From contig JBBHKE010003521.1 in assembly GCA_037447655.1 (NCBI GenBank), positions 35,605 to 99,604 of the forward strand: a DNA stretch of 64,000 nucleotides, written 5' to 3'. Shown piece by piece: positions 36,545 through 48,854 of this stretch. The notes beneath the pieces were generated by a model, which made no database searches, was not told the DNA's origin, and worked only from the letters and a program-made list of their open reading frames with translations. The position numbers were made by a program, and so were the translations under genes. How positions within the stretch are numbered: the first letter of the stretch is position 1; every line of letters starts with the position of its first letter. The stretch comes from Zygnema cylindricum. Its lineage: Eukaryota > Streptophyta > Zygnematophyceae > Zygnematales > Zygnemataceae.

Positions 36545-37474
36545 TTACTCTAACTCTAATCTATTTTTGATATATGTGGCACAATTTATGGCCTCAGCCC
36601 AAAATTTCAAATCTACATTTTTCTCTACAAGCATTGATGTGGCAACTACTATTAATGTTCTGTTTACTCTCTCTGCTTCGTCATTTTTCTCTAAATTTCT
36701 ATGGGATATTTCATTTTCTTCCAGATAGGTGGGAAAATATCGTGATAGATATTCTTCTTTGTTGTCCAATCTCAATGCTCGTAATTGAATTCCGTGAATT
36801 TCCTCGCTCCAGGTTTTGAATTCTTTGAAGTGGGAAAACAATTCACTTTTCTCCTTCATGAAGTAAATTTTCGTGTAGCCTGAATAATTATCCGTGAACG
36901 TCACCATGTATCTCATACCTCCTGCAGATGCAATCTTAGCTGGTCCACATACACTCAAGTGAACTAAATCTAACACTTTTTCCGTTCTATGGCCGCTCTC
37001 ACAAGGATTTAAATGTATCCTTTCAAGAGAAAAACCATTACATAATATTTCTTCCTTTTTGCCAAATTCTACAACTTCGATTATACCTTCCTTTTCCAGA
37101 TCCATTTTCCAACCGAAGTCTTTTTCTCCTGTAATCGTATTAGTGTGTGCAAAAATGGATTTTTCGTTTGTTTCCGAAAAATTCAAAACTTGTTTTTCTT
37201 TTTCTATCATATTTGAGGTGAAGGCTGAAGTTTGTGTAGGTTGGCGAAGCTCTGATTTTCGTATATACCAACCAAGACGAAAGATTCCAGTTTCAGCAGC
37301 CTTTTTATACTCTGGACAACTTTTATAGCCATGTCTATTTTCTCTTACAATAATAACATACATCAGGCCTCTTTTAAATATGACTATTCTAAAACTATAC
37401 TTTTCGAGCACTTTCTGTATAAATAGCTTCAGCTTGTCCAATACCTTTAAAAGCTTCTTGACTAGACTCTTCAT
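36545..37474 (-). pseudogene. Copia A zinc-knuckle relic and integrase
   Basis: Starts in the gag tail with a degenerate zinc knuckle (HGYKSCPEY retained, first cysteines lost), lacks the DSGA protease, and continues with KVLDLVHLSVCGPA, YMVTFTDNYSGYTKIYFMKE and RLDNKEEYLS. This is the copia integrase core with catalytic D's altered (LSVCGP for TD.WGP). The frame overlaps gag through a frameshift near 37440. Confidence 0.75.
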
Positions 37475-38126
37475 CTAACACATACTGAATTGCTATCGCT
37501 AGATTCCACTCAGCCTGCGATAATTTTTTCAAATTTTCAGAGGCTCCTTTATATTCACTAGGAAGCCCTCTCATTAACAATAGTGCATGGTGGTCATTAG
37601 GAAAAATGCCACCTAAACAAGCATTTTCTACAATTAATTTTCTCAAACCATAACAGTATTCTGCCATACTACCACCAGAGTACTTATACTCCCAAATTTT
37701 TCTAGCAGTGATCATTTGGTGCTGAACATTAGTCTTGATGTATATGTCTTTTAATGACTTCCAAATTTCTGACGCCTTTTTCATTTGAATATGCGCCATT
37801 CCAAGCTCCTTCGAAATAAGTAGTGTGATGATGTGGAGACACAACAGATTTTTCTTCTTCCAGCTGACATCCGATTCGGCTAGTGATCCATCCAAAACAT
37901 CAATAAGGTTTATATTCATAAAATATAACTCCACCATATCCGACCAATAGATATAGTCTGTCCCGTCAATGATCGGTATTCTTGAGGGTGGGCCCGTGAC
38001 CTGTTGTTCTATGACAACCGTAGTAGCATTAACTGCCACTAGATCACAAGCCATCACAGAAGCAAAAGGGGAAGCAATCAAGATACCGACTTCGCCCCAC
38101 TGCACAAAGCAATAAAATATAACCAA
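37395..38126 (-). pseudogene. Copia A Gag (UBN2-type)
   Basis: Reads SRIPIIDGTDYIYWSDMVEL, then ASEIWKSLKDIY and WEYKYSGGSMAEY, the pattern of copia Gag (UBN2). Homologous starts occur at 47674 and 56444. The true start is probably the internal Met before ACDLVAV; the upstream residues read through the leader. Confidence 0.8.
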
Positions 38127-38134
38127 ATGGCCCT

Positions 38135-38156
38135 AAACTACACCAGCGTGTAGTTT
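38135..38156 (-). promoter_or_regulatory. Hairpin where the primer-binding site is expected
   Basis: AAACTACAC, CAGC, GTGTAGTTT: perfect 9-bp arms about 17 bp inside the 5' LTR. The usual initiator-Met primer site (TGGTATCAGAGC) is absent. Confidence 0.5.
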
Positions 38157-38172
38157 ACCAAGTGTGCAAACA

Positions 38173-38862
38173 ACTCACAAAGTTTCAAGCAAAACGCCCA
38201 ATTAAACCAAGAGATATAGCCAAAAGAATATCCCTTAAAATGCACAAATGTGCCCTTTGAAACCTTTTACAAGAAATACATCAGAATCACTAAGTCCTAG
38301 AATTTATACTTATAAATTCAACAACTACCTACCTAGCCAATCACAACATTGAAAAGAGTGTAACGGTACTTTCTAACGGTACTCTAAAGTAATCTGTCTA
38401 TGTACCTGATGTACGTTAAATTAGTCAATGGTTCGTATACTGTTCCGTACAAATGGTCAAACCTCAATTGTCTAGGTACAAATTTCACTAATTGTACACA
38501 TTAATAAACAAATATACCTCAAGACAAACTTCCGTTTCCACAAAGTTATCACCGACATTGAAGCTTTATACGTGACGAAATCCGCCGCGTCATAGTGGTC
38601 CACATTTAGATTCTAGTAAATCTTTGTCTGTCCGATCTTGTCTCTCGGACGGTATGTCATAGTTGGGTCGTGCGCGCCATTTCGTAATCTTCTTTTTACA
38701 TTAGGAGTCGTCCGATGGGATCTCCTTAATTTTGTACTGTCTAGATTGTTAAGGTACACTAATTTTGAAACATAGTATCAATGACAACGCTGAAATTATT
38801 TGTAAGTCATGAGACTTCCTCTCACAAAATATAGAGAGGACAAAAAGCTTTCAAAAACAACA
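38173..38862 (-). repeat. 5' LTR of copia A
   Basis: Direct repeat of 34438-35126, ending on + in CAAAAACAACA. The next base is already satellite. Confidence 0.8.
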
Positions 38863-41800
38863 CTCTTAGCGCTTACAAGAATGGTTAGCTAACTTACAAA
38901 AACAGTTACCACTAACAAGAATGGTTATCTAAATTACACAAATTGTTAGCGCTAACAAGAATATTTACCTAAAGTATACAAACTATTAGCACTAACAGGT
39001 ATTGTTACTTAACTTACAAAAACTGTTTGCGATAACACGAATTGTCATCTAAATTACACAAATTGTTAATGTTAAGTGAAAATGTTACCTAACTTACACA
39101 AAACCGTTAGCGCAAACAAGAATTGTAATCTAAATAACACAAACATTTAGCGCTAACAGGAATTGTTGTCTAAATAACAAAACTGTTAGCGCTAAAAGGA
39201 ATTGTTACCTAACTTACACAAACTGTAAGCGATAACAAGAATTGTCATCTAAATTACACAAATTGTTAGAGTTAACAAGAATTGTAATTTAAATTTCACA
39301 AACTGTTAGCTCTTACAGGAACTGTAACCTAACTTACACAAATTGTTAGCGATAACAAGAATTGTTATCTAAATAACACATATTGTTAGCGATAACAATA
39401 ATTGTTATCTAAATTACACAAATTGTTAGCGCTAACAAGAATTGTAACCCAACTTACACAAACTGTTAGCGATAACAAGAATTGTAATCAATATTACACA
39501 AACTTTAGCGCTAACAGAATTGTTATCTAACTTACACAAACTGTTAACGCTAAAAGAAAAAATTATCTTAATTATACAAAGTGTTAGCGCTAACAGGAAT
39601 TGTTATCTAAATTACACAAGTTGTTAGCGCTAACAGGAATAGTTATCTAAAAAACACAAATTGTTAGCTGTAACACGAATTGTAACCTAACTTACACAAA
39701 CTGTTAGCGATAGCAAGAATTGTTATCAATATTACACAAACTTTAGCGCCAACAGGAATTGTTACCTAAATTACATAAACAGTTAGCGCAAACAGGAATT
39801 GTTATCTAAATTACACAAATTGTTTGCGCTAGCAAGAATTGTTATCAAAATAACACAAACTCTTATCGATAACAATAATTGTTATCTAAATTACACAAAT
39901 TGTTAGCGCGAACAAGAATTGTTATCTAAATTACACAAATTGTTAGGGCTAAAAACAATTGTTATCTAAATTACACAAACTGTTAGCGCTAACAATATTG
40001 TTATCTAAAATACACAAACTGTTAGCACTAACAATAATTTTAACCTAACTTACACAAACTGTTAGCGATCACAAAAATTGTTATCTAAATGACACAAACT
40101 TTTGCGCTAACACGAATTGTTATTTTAATTACACAAACTGTTAGCGCTAACCAGAATTGTTTCCTAATTTACACAAAATGTTGGCGATAACAAGAATTGT
40201 TATCTAAATTACACAAATTGTTAGCGCTAACAGGAATTGTTATCTAAAAAACACAAATTGTTAGTTGTAACACGAATTGTAACCTAACTTACACAAACTG
40301 TTAGCGATAACAAGAATTGTAATCAATATTACACACACTTTAGCGGCAACAGGAAGTGTAACCTAAATTACACAAACAGTTAGCGCTAACAGGAATTGTT
40401 ATCTAAATTACACAAACATTTTGCGCTAGCAAGAATTGTTATCCAAATTACACAAACTCTTATCGATAACAATAATTGTTATCTAAATTACACAAATTGT
40501 TAGCGCGAACAAGAATTGTTATGTAAATTACACAAATAGTTAGGGCTAAAAAGAATTGTTATCAAATTACCTGCTGTTAGGCTAACAATATTGTTATCCA
40601 AATTACACAAACTGTTAGCACTAACAATAATTTTAACCTAACTTACACAAACTGTTAGCGATCACAAGAATTGTTATCTAAATTACACAAACTGTTAGCG
40701 CTAACAGAAATTGTTATCTTAATTTCACAAACTGTTAGCTATAACAGGGATTGTTTCCTAACTTACACAAACTGTAAAGGACAAACGGAAATTGTTATCT
40801 AAATTACACAAACTATTAGCGCTAATAGGAATTGTTCTCTAAATTACACAAATTGTTCGCGCTAACAAGAATTGTTACCCAACTTGCACAAACTGTTAGC
40901 GCTAACAAGAATTGTTCTTTAAATTTTACAAATTGTTAGCGCTTACATGAATTGTTACCGAATTTACACAAAGTGTTATTAATAACAAGAATTCTTATCT
41001 AAATTACACAAACTTTAGCAGTAACATGAATTGTTATCTAAATTACACAAAGTATTAGCGCTATCAAGAATTGTTACCTACTTTACACCAACTGTTAGCA
41101 CTAACAAGAATTGTTAACTAACTTACTCAAACTCTTAGCGGTAACAGGAATTGTTACCTAAATTTCACAAGCTGTTAGCGCTAACAAGAATTGTTACCTA
41201 ATTTACACAAAATGTTGGGGATAAGAATAATTCTTATCTAAATTACACAAACTGTTAGGGCTAAAAGTAATTGTTACCTAACTTACACAAACTGTTAGCT
41301 CTAACAAGAATTGTTATCTAAATTACACATATTGTTAGCGCTAACAGGATTTGTTATCTTAATTACAAAAAACAGTTGGCGCTAAAAGGAATTGTTATCT
41401 TAATTTCACAAATTGTTTGCACTAACAGGTATTATTATCTAAATTACACAAACAGTTAGCGCTAACCAAAATTGTTACCTAATTTACACAAAATGTTGGC
41501 GATAACAAGAATTGTTATCTAAATTACACAAATTGTTAGCGCTAACAGGAATTGTTATCTAAATTACATAAACTGTTATCTCTAACAAGAACTGTAACCT
41601 AACTTACACAAAATCTTACTAATAACAAGAATTGTTATATGTATTACACAAACTTCAGCGCCAACAGGAATTGTAACCTAAATTACACCAACAGTTAGCG
41701 CTAACAAGAATTGTTATCTAAATTACACAAACTGTTTGCGCTAGCAGGAATTGTTATCTAAATTACAAAAACTCTTATTGATAACAATAATTGTTATCTA

Positions 41801-44800
41801 AATTACACAAATTGTTAGCGCGAACAAAAATTGTTATCTAAATTACACAAATTGTTAGCGCGAAGAAAAATTGTTATCTAAATTACACAATATGTTAGCG
41901 CTAACTGAAATTGTTATCTAAATTACACAAACTTTTAGCACTAACAAGAATTGTAACCTACCTTACACAAACTGTTAGCGATAACAAGAATTGTTATCTA
42001 AATTACAAAAACTGTTAGCTCTTACAGAAATTGTTATCTAAATTTCACAAACTATTTGCACTAATAGGAATTGTTCTCTAAATTACACAAATTGTTCGTG
42101 CTAACAAGAATTTTTACCTAACTTGAACAAACTCTTAGCGCTAACAAGAATTGTTCTCTAAATTTTTTAAATTGTTAGCGCTAACATGAATTGTTACCTA
42201 ACTTACACAAACTTTAGCGCTTACAAGAATTCTTATCTAAATTACACAAACTGTTAGTGCAAACAGGAATAGTTATCTAAATAACACAAACTGTTTTTGC
42301 TAAAAGGAATTGTTACCTAACTTACACAAATTGTTATTGATAACATGAATTGTTATCTAAATTACACAAACTGTTAGCACTTACAGGAATCGTTACTTAA
42401 CTTACTCAAACTGTTAGTGCTAACAGGAAATGTTACCTAAATTACACAAACTAATAGCGCTAACAAGAATTGTTATCTAAATTATACTAACTTTTTGCGC
42501 TAACATGAATTGTTATCGAACTTACAAAAACTGTTAGAGATAACAATAATTGTTATCTAAATTACACAAATTATTAGCGCTAACAAGAATTGTTACCTAA
42601 CTTACACAAACTGTTTGCGCTTACATGTTTTGTTATCTAAATTACGCAAACTAGTAGCGCTAACATGAATAATATCCTAACTTACACAAACTGTAATTGA
42701 TAACAAGAATTGTCTTTTTAATTACACAAACTATAGCGGTAACATGAATTATTATCTAAATTGCACAAATTGTTAGCGCTTATAGGTATTGTAACCTAAC
42801 TTACACAAACTGTTAATGATAACAAGAATTTTTATCTAAATTACACAACCTTTAGCTGTAACATGAATTGTTATCGAAATTACACAAAAGATTAGAGCTA
42901 TCAATAATTGTCACCTACTTTACACAAACTGTTAGCGATAAAATGTATTGTTATCTAAATTACACAAAATTTAGCGCTAACCTGAATTGTTATCTAAATT
43001 ACACAAACTGTAAGCACTAACAAGAATATTACCAAACTTACTCAAACTGTTAGCGCTAACAGGAATTGTTACCTAATTTACACAAAATGTTGGGGATAAC
43101 AGGAATTCTTATCTAAATTACACAAACAGTTAGCCCTAAAAGTAATTGTTACCTAACTTACACAAACTGTTAGTGCTAACAGTAATAGTTATCTAAATAA
43201 CACAAACTGTTACTGCTAAAAAGAATTGTTACGTAACTTACACATACTGTTAGCGCTAACATGTTATGTTATCTCAATTACGCAAGCTGTTAGCGCTAAC
43301 ATGAATTTTAACCTAATTTACACAAATTTTATTGATAACAAGAATTGTTATCTAAATAACACAAACTTTAGCGGTAACATGAATTGTTATCTAAATTACA
43401 CAAACTGTTAGCACTAAGAGGAATTCTTACTTAACTTACTCAAATTGTTAGTGCTAACAGGAATTGTTACCTAAATTACCCAAACTGTTAGCGCTAACAT
43501 AAATTGTTATATAAATTACAATAACTGTTTGCACTAACAGGAATTGTTAAATTTGCACAAACTGTTAGAGATAACAATAATAGTTAACTAAATTGCACAA
43601 ATTATTAGCGCTAACATTAATTGTAACCTAACTTACACAAACTGTTATTGATAACAAAAACTGTCTTCTAAACTACACAAACTTTAGCGGTAACATTAAT
43701 TGTTATCTATATTACACAAATTGTTAGCGCTTTCAAGAATTGTTACCTACTTTACACAAACCGTTAGCGATAACAAGTATTATTATCTAAATTACACTAA
43801 ATTTAGCGCTAATATGAATTGTTATCTAAATTACACAAACTGTTAGCACTAAAAAGAATTGTTACCTAACTTACTCAAACTGTTAGCGCTAACAGGAATT
43901 ATTACCTAAATTTCACAAATTGTTAGCGCTAACAAGAATTGTTACCTAATTTACACAAATTGTTGTGGATAACAAGAATTCTTATCTAAATTACACAAAC
44001 TGTTAGCGTTAAAAGTAATTGTTACCTACTTTACACAAACTGTTAGCTCTAATAGGAATTGTTATCTTAATTACACATATTGTTAGCGCTAACAGGAATT
44101 GTTATTTTAATAACACAAACTGTTACCGCTAACAAGAATTGTTATCTTAATTACAAAAAACAGTTCGCTCTAACAGGAATTGTTATCTTAATTACACACA
44201 GTGTTTGCGCTAACACGAATTGTTATCTAAATTACACAAACTTTAGCGCCAACAGAAATTGTTACCTAAATAACACAAACTGTTTGCGCTAGCAAGAATT
44301 TTATCTAATTTACACAAACTCTTATCCATAACAATAATTGTTATCTAAATTACACAATTGTTAGCGCGAAAAAAAATTGTTATCTAAATTATACAAACTA
44401 TTAGCGCTAAAAAGAATTGTTATCTAAATTACACAAACTATTAGCGCTAATTGAAATTGTTATCTACATTACACAAACTGTTAGCACTAACAAGAATTGT
44501 AACCTAACTTATATAAACTGTCAGCGATAACAAGAATTGTTATCTAAATTACACAAACTGTTAGCGCTAACAGAAATTGTTATCTAAATTTAACAAACTG
44601 TTAGCTATAACAGGAATTGTTATCTAAATTACACAAACTATTAGCGCTAACAGGAATTGTTACCTCACTTGCACAAACTATTAGCGCTTACAGGGATTCT
44701 TATCTAAATTACACAAACTGTTAGTGCTAACAAGAATAGTTGTATAAAAAACACAAACTGTTACTGTTAAAAAGAATTGTAACTTAACTTACTCAAACTG

Positions 44801-46500
44801 TTAGTGCTAACAGGAATTGTTACCTAAATTACACAAATTATTAGCGCTAACGGGAATTGTTATATAAATTACACAAACTGTTAGAGATAACAATAATTGT
44901 TATGTTAATAACACAAATTATTAGTGCTAAAAGAATTGTTACCTAACTTACACAAACTGTTAGCGCTAACATGTTTTGTTATCTTAATTACGCAAACTGG
45001 TAGAGCTTACCTGAATTGTAACCTAACCTACACAAAGTGTTATTGATAACAAGAATTGTCTTCTAAATTACACAAACTTTAGTGGTAACATGAATTGTTA
45101 TCTAAATTACACAAATTGTTAGGGCTAATAGGAATTGAAACCTAACGTTCATAAACTGTTATTGATTACAAAAATTGTTATCTAAATTACACAAATTTAG
45201 CTGTAACATGAATGGTTATCTAAATCACACAAATTATTAGCGCTATCAAGAATTCTTACCTACTTTACACAAACTGCTAGCGATAACAAGTATTGTTATC
45301 TAAATTACACAAACTGTTAGCACTAACAGGAATTGTTACCTAACTTACTCAAACTGTAATCGCTAACAGGAATTGTTATCTTAATTACAAAAAACAGTTC
45401 GCGCTAACATGAATTGTTATCTTAACTACACAAACTGTTAGCGCTAATAGTAATCGTTATATGAATTACACAAAAAGTAAACAGTAACACGAATTGTGAC
45501 CAAACTTACACAAACTCTTAATGATAAAAGGAATTGTTATCTAAATTACACAAATTGTTAGCGCTAACAAAAATTGTTATCTAAAATACACAAACTGTTA
45601 GCACAAACAAGAATTGTAACCTAACTTACACAAACTGTTAGCGATAACAAGAATTGTTACCTAAATTACACAAACTGTTAGCGCTAAAAAAAATTAATTT
45701 CTAAATTTCACAAACTGTTAGCTATAACAGGAATTGTTACCTAACTTACACAAACTGTAAAGCACAAACGGAAATTGTTATCTAAATTACACAAACTATT
45801 AGTGTTAACAGGAATTGTTATCTAAACTACACAAATTGTCAACGCTTACACGAATTCTTACCTAACTTATACAAACTGTTAGCGATAACAAGAATTGTTA
45901 TCTAAATTACACAAACTGTCAGCGCTCACAAGAATTTTTATATAACTTTAATAAACAGTTAGCGATAACAAGAATTGTTATCTAAATTACACAAATTGTT
46001 AGCGCGAATAGGAATTGTTACCTAACACAAACTGTTAGCGCTAGCAGGAATTGATACCTAACTTACACAAACTATTAACGCTAACAGGAATTGTTATCAA
46101 AATTACACAAAATGTTAGTGTTAACAACAATTGTTATCTAAATTACACCAACTGTTAGCGCTACCATGAATTGATATCTAAATTACACAAATTGTTAGCC
46201 CTTACAAGAATTGTTTTCTAAATTACACAAACCGTTAGAGCTTACATGAATTTTGACCTAAATTACAAAAACTGATAACGATAATAACAAATGTTATCTA
46301 ACTTACACAAACTGTTAGCGCTAACAAGAATTGTCACCTAACTTACACAAAACGTTAGCGATAACGAGAGTTGTTATCTAACTTACACAAATTGTTAGCA
46401 ATAACTAGAATTGTCACCTAACTTGCACAAACTATTAGCGATAGCAAGAATTGTTATCTAACTTACAAAAACTGTTAGCTCTAACTGGAATTGTTGCCTA
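38863..46500. repeat. 7.6-kb satellite, 40-bp monomer with palindromic core
   Basis: About 190 head-to-tail copies of a 40-bp unit made of GTTAGCGCTAACAAGAATTG followed by TTATCTAAATTACACAAACT. The core GTTAGCGCTAAC is a 12-bp perfect palindrome and the most frequent variant; GTTAGCGATAAC and deleted forms (CTTTAGCG) occur. ACCTAACTTACAC and ATCTAAATTACAC forms alternate in places, hinting at an 80-bp dimer. Blocks with the same series of variants recur near 39741, 40338, 41653 and 44241. The unit length is not a multiple of three and the frames inside are only repeat translations. Confidence 0.95.
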
Positions 46501-46504
46501 AATT

Positions 46505-47071
46505 GTTGTTCATAGCCCTTTTCAGCCATGAATGTACCCTCTGAAGCACCACAGACTACCCCAAAACAACCTCTTTTGATTCCACTCAGAATTCTACAGA
46601 ATTACCAAACAATGCTGAAATTACTCAGCCAGATATTTCCTAGTCCATTCTGTAATTCCACCAAATTTCATATAATAAAACCAAACCGAATAATCAAAAC
46701 ACTCAGTCAAAGTTGCAGAAAAACAGCTTGCCAGAACTTTGATAAATCTGACCAACTTCACAATGAAGCCCCAAGAAAATCAGACACACAATATGTCTGA
46801 AATTTTGCCACAGTATTGCCAACTCACGGAGGACACATGCGAAATTTCAGATAATTCTGCAAATAAAACTGAGAGCAATTCTTAGATTAAATTCCCAAAA
46901 AGGAGCATAAACAGTTTCTGTCCAAAAAGTTCCTAAGTCTAGAAATGACTAAGTCCTACAAATATACACTACAGCTTACTACTAACTGTACGGAGGCATA
47001 CCAGCCGTACGTAATCAATCAACTACCTCTATTAATGTGAGTGTACCTCAGAGCTACAGTAATAATTAATA
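46505..47071. other. DNA between satellite and copia C
   Basis: No gene with support. A stretch near 46930-47040 (CTAAGTCTAGAAATGACTAAGTCCTAC) resembles part of the copia A LTR read in the same strand sense, perhaps an LTR scrap. Confidence 0.45.
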
Positions 47072-47261
47072 TGTTGTCTTTTGGAAAGCTTTCAGTCTCA
47101 GAGCTGCGCAGCAGCAGAGCAACGCAGCAGCGAAGCTGCAATACAGACAAGACAACGCAACCACGATTATATTTGATATGGTCCGTACGGTCAACGCAGC
47201 GTCTGATATTCTTAACGTGATTCTGTCCAGATAGAGCAACTGCGATAGATACGATTCTAGT

Positions 47262-47382
47262 AAACTCAGTGGGTAACTTAGTGGAAACTTAGTGGGTAAC
47301 TCAGTGGTAGCTTAGTGATAGCTCAGTGGTAGCTTAGTGATAGTTTAGTGGTAGCTTGACAGATTAGTGGTAGCTTGGTGGT
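47262..47382. repeat. Short tandem repeat in the copia C LTR (AGTGGTAGCTT)
   Basis: About ten imperfect copies of an 11-13-bp unit around CTTAGTGGTAG. Confidence 0.75.
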
Positions 47383-47673
47383 TTGACGTACCTCCCAAGT
47401 ACACTGGCATTGGCAGTTCAACACAAGTATAAGACTTAAGACTCAGAACATATTATGTATCCAGACCAAACTGCAGACAGTTTTTGGCAAACTTATGAGT
47501 ATTATATCTTGAGTGTTGTTGGGTCAATTGTGTTGAAACTTTGGGAGTTGTCAGTGTTTATGCTACTCTATATTCTGATAGAGTTTTGTGAGGTTAGGAT
47601 GCTTGTATAAGAATTGGTTAGCAATTAAGAACAGCTGTTTGGTAGGATTCTTGATTGCTTCTGAGAGTGTATC

Positions 47674-47834
47674 ATGTCTACTTCTACTACTACTACTACT
47701 GCTGCTCCTCCACCTGCACCGGTGGTTGTAGAACAACAGGTTATGGGCCTGTCATCAAGAATTCCTATCTTTTCCGGGGATAAGTATGTTTACTGGGCGG
47801 ATATGGTGGAGACACATTTTGAAAATGTCAATCT
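47674..47834 (+). CDS. Copia C Gag N-terminus (truncated)
   Basis: A Thr-rich start encoded by ACT repeats, then VVVEQQVMGLSSRIPIFSG and YVYWADMVETHF, the same N-terminal Gag pattern as in copia A and the 56444 element. Truncated by the assembly gap after FENVN. Confidence 0.75.
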
Positions 47835-47844
47835 NNNNNNNNNN
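47835..47844. other. Assembly gap (10 N)
   Basis: Ten N bases. The sequence type changes abruptly from copia gag to LTR fragments, so the gap may hide a larger missing piece or a misjoin. Confidence 0.98.
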
Positions 47845-48241
47845 TTATTTAATCGCCTTTGTATATATTCTTTACTACCGACGGACGGAGGTAGAGAAGA
47901 GAGAGAGGGGGTATGAACAACATCAGTGACTTTCTCTCTCTCTCGCTACCTCGGTACCGACGGAGTCGAGGTATCCTTCCTGATTTCTCACTGAATTCAG
48001 TGAGAGTTGTTTTCCAAGTCAGGCCGTCCTGAGCTTGGGGGTTGAGAGTGACTTAAGTCACTCTTTAGTCCTTCCTATGGAGCTGAGGCAGCCATGGCTC
48101 CATCGCTCTCTCTCTCTTTCAGTGACTACAACAAGTATGGGGGAGAGAGAGAAGAGATGGAGGCAGGCAGCCATCATTTCTTATATATGTTTCCGCTAAT
48201 TTATTTTAAACTAGAAAATACAAAAACTACTTATTTCAACA
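47845..48241 (-). mobile_element. LTR fragment 1 (reverse)
   Basis: Ends on + in CTAGAAAATAC...TTTCAACA, i.e. starts TGTTGAAAT on the minus strand like the copia B LTRs. Carries the conserved GCCATGGCTCC / CAGTGACTACAACAAG block. The outer part is unlike the other copies or replaced. Confidence 0.6.
48097..48163. repeat. LTR hairpin H1
   Basis: Stem GCTCCATC.GCTCTCTCTCTC against GGAGAGAGAG...GATGGAGGC around the loop CAGTGACTACAACAAG. Confidence 0.7.
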
Positions 48242-48550
48242 TGCTATTCCGCCACGTGTCATCCGATGTGGCGATGACCACAAACCGCCGAAATCCTCTT
48301 CCGCGATCTCGACGTTAATTCGGCCGTCCGATTAAATTCACATTTTATCGTAGCCGTAATAAATACCTGCGCGGTATTCGTTTTGCTAAAGAAACAAATG
48401 CGCGGTATTCGTTTCTTTATCCGTACCACAATCCGTAATTTTACATTACTGAATCTATATATCCCGTAAATAGTTTCAGTTAAATGAATTATCCTACTTG
48501 GCAATGTATAAGTAAATATCAAACCCAATAGCATGTAACACTAGGTCTAG

Positions 48551-48629
48551 ACATAACGGATAAGGCTACCAGCTGCTTACCGTCCGGCAGGTACCAGGAT
48601 CAAATCCTGGGGTTAGCACATATCTTTTT
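48551..48629 (+). ncRNA. tRNA-like minihelix module A in LTR
   Basis: T-arm CCAGG-ATCAAAT-CCTGG (48594-48610) closed by TGCTTACC (48574-48581) and GGTTAGCA (48611-48618), seven of eight paired. An A-box-like GGATAAGGCTACC lies upstream, and TTTTT (48625-48629) follows within ten bases of the helix. The T loop contains GGATCAAATCC, two changes from the B-box consensus. Confidence 0.5.
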
Positions 48630-48706
48630 AGTAAATATACCTCTAACGGTAAATAAACTAATATACATATTTCCCGTAAACCTCAAGATAGCCTAGGTAG
48701 CCATGG

Positions 48707-48773
48707 CTCTAGCTTCCTCTCCAATTTCTCAATGACTGCGACAAGTTTGAGAAGTTGGAGAGAGAAGTTAGAG
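48707..48773. repeat. LTR hairpin H2
   Basis: CTCTAGCTTCCTCTCCAA pairs with TTGGAGAGAGAAGTTAGAG around a loop with CAATGACTGCGACAAG. Confidence 0.75.
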
Positions 48774-48854
48774 GTAGCCTGCCTCGGCTTTTTCCTATAT
48801 TTCTATTTAGACTAAGAAAATACTTTAAACGGACCATTAATTTCTACAACAACA

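Larger units (their letters stand above)
34438..38862 (-). mobile_element. Ty1/copia element, internally deleted (copia A)
   Basis: Two direct LTRs (34438-35126 and 38173-38862) with gag, integrase and RT remnants between them, all on the minus strand in copia order (integrase before RT). The first ~150 bp of the two LTRs already differ at about ten sites, so it is older than the copia at 55416. Protease, most of the RT palm and RNase H are deleted. No target duplication is found: the right flank is satellite, the left flank an exon-like fragment. Confidence 0.85.
47072..47834 (+). mobile_element. 5' end of a third copia element (copia C), cut by a gap
   Basis: Begins TGTTGTCTTTTGGAAAGCTTT, like the start of the copia A LTR, and leads to a plus-strand gag at 47674. 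The LTR/leader boundary is unclear. The element breaks off at the run of N. Confidence 0.6.
48242..48854 (-). mobile_element. LTR fragment 2 (reverse, U3 half)
   Basis: Runs from CCGCCACGTGTCATCCGATG through the tRNA-like module, the H2 hairpin and AGAAAATAC to CTACAACAACA. The TATA-to-3'-end half is missing; fragment 1 abuts it. The chromovirus coding sequence resumes directly after. Confidence 0.65.

Noticed and set aside
43226-44292. Open frames inside the satellite (NCYLNYTN-like repeats)
   Set aside because: They are translations of the tandem repeat; the monomer length is not divisible by three and the frames end at random.
38863-46500. A CRISPR-like array
   Set aside because: Units are directly contiguous 40-bp monomers with gradual variation and no unique spacers; the context is eukaryotic.
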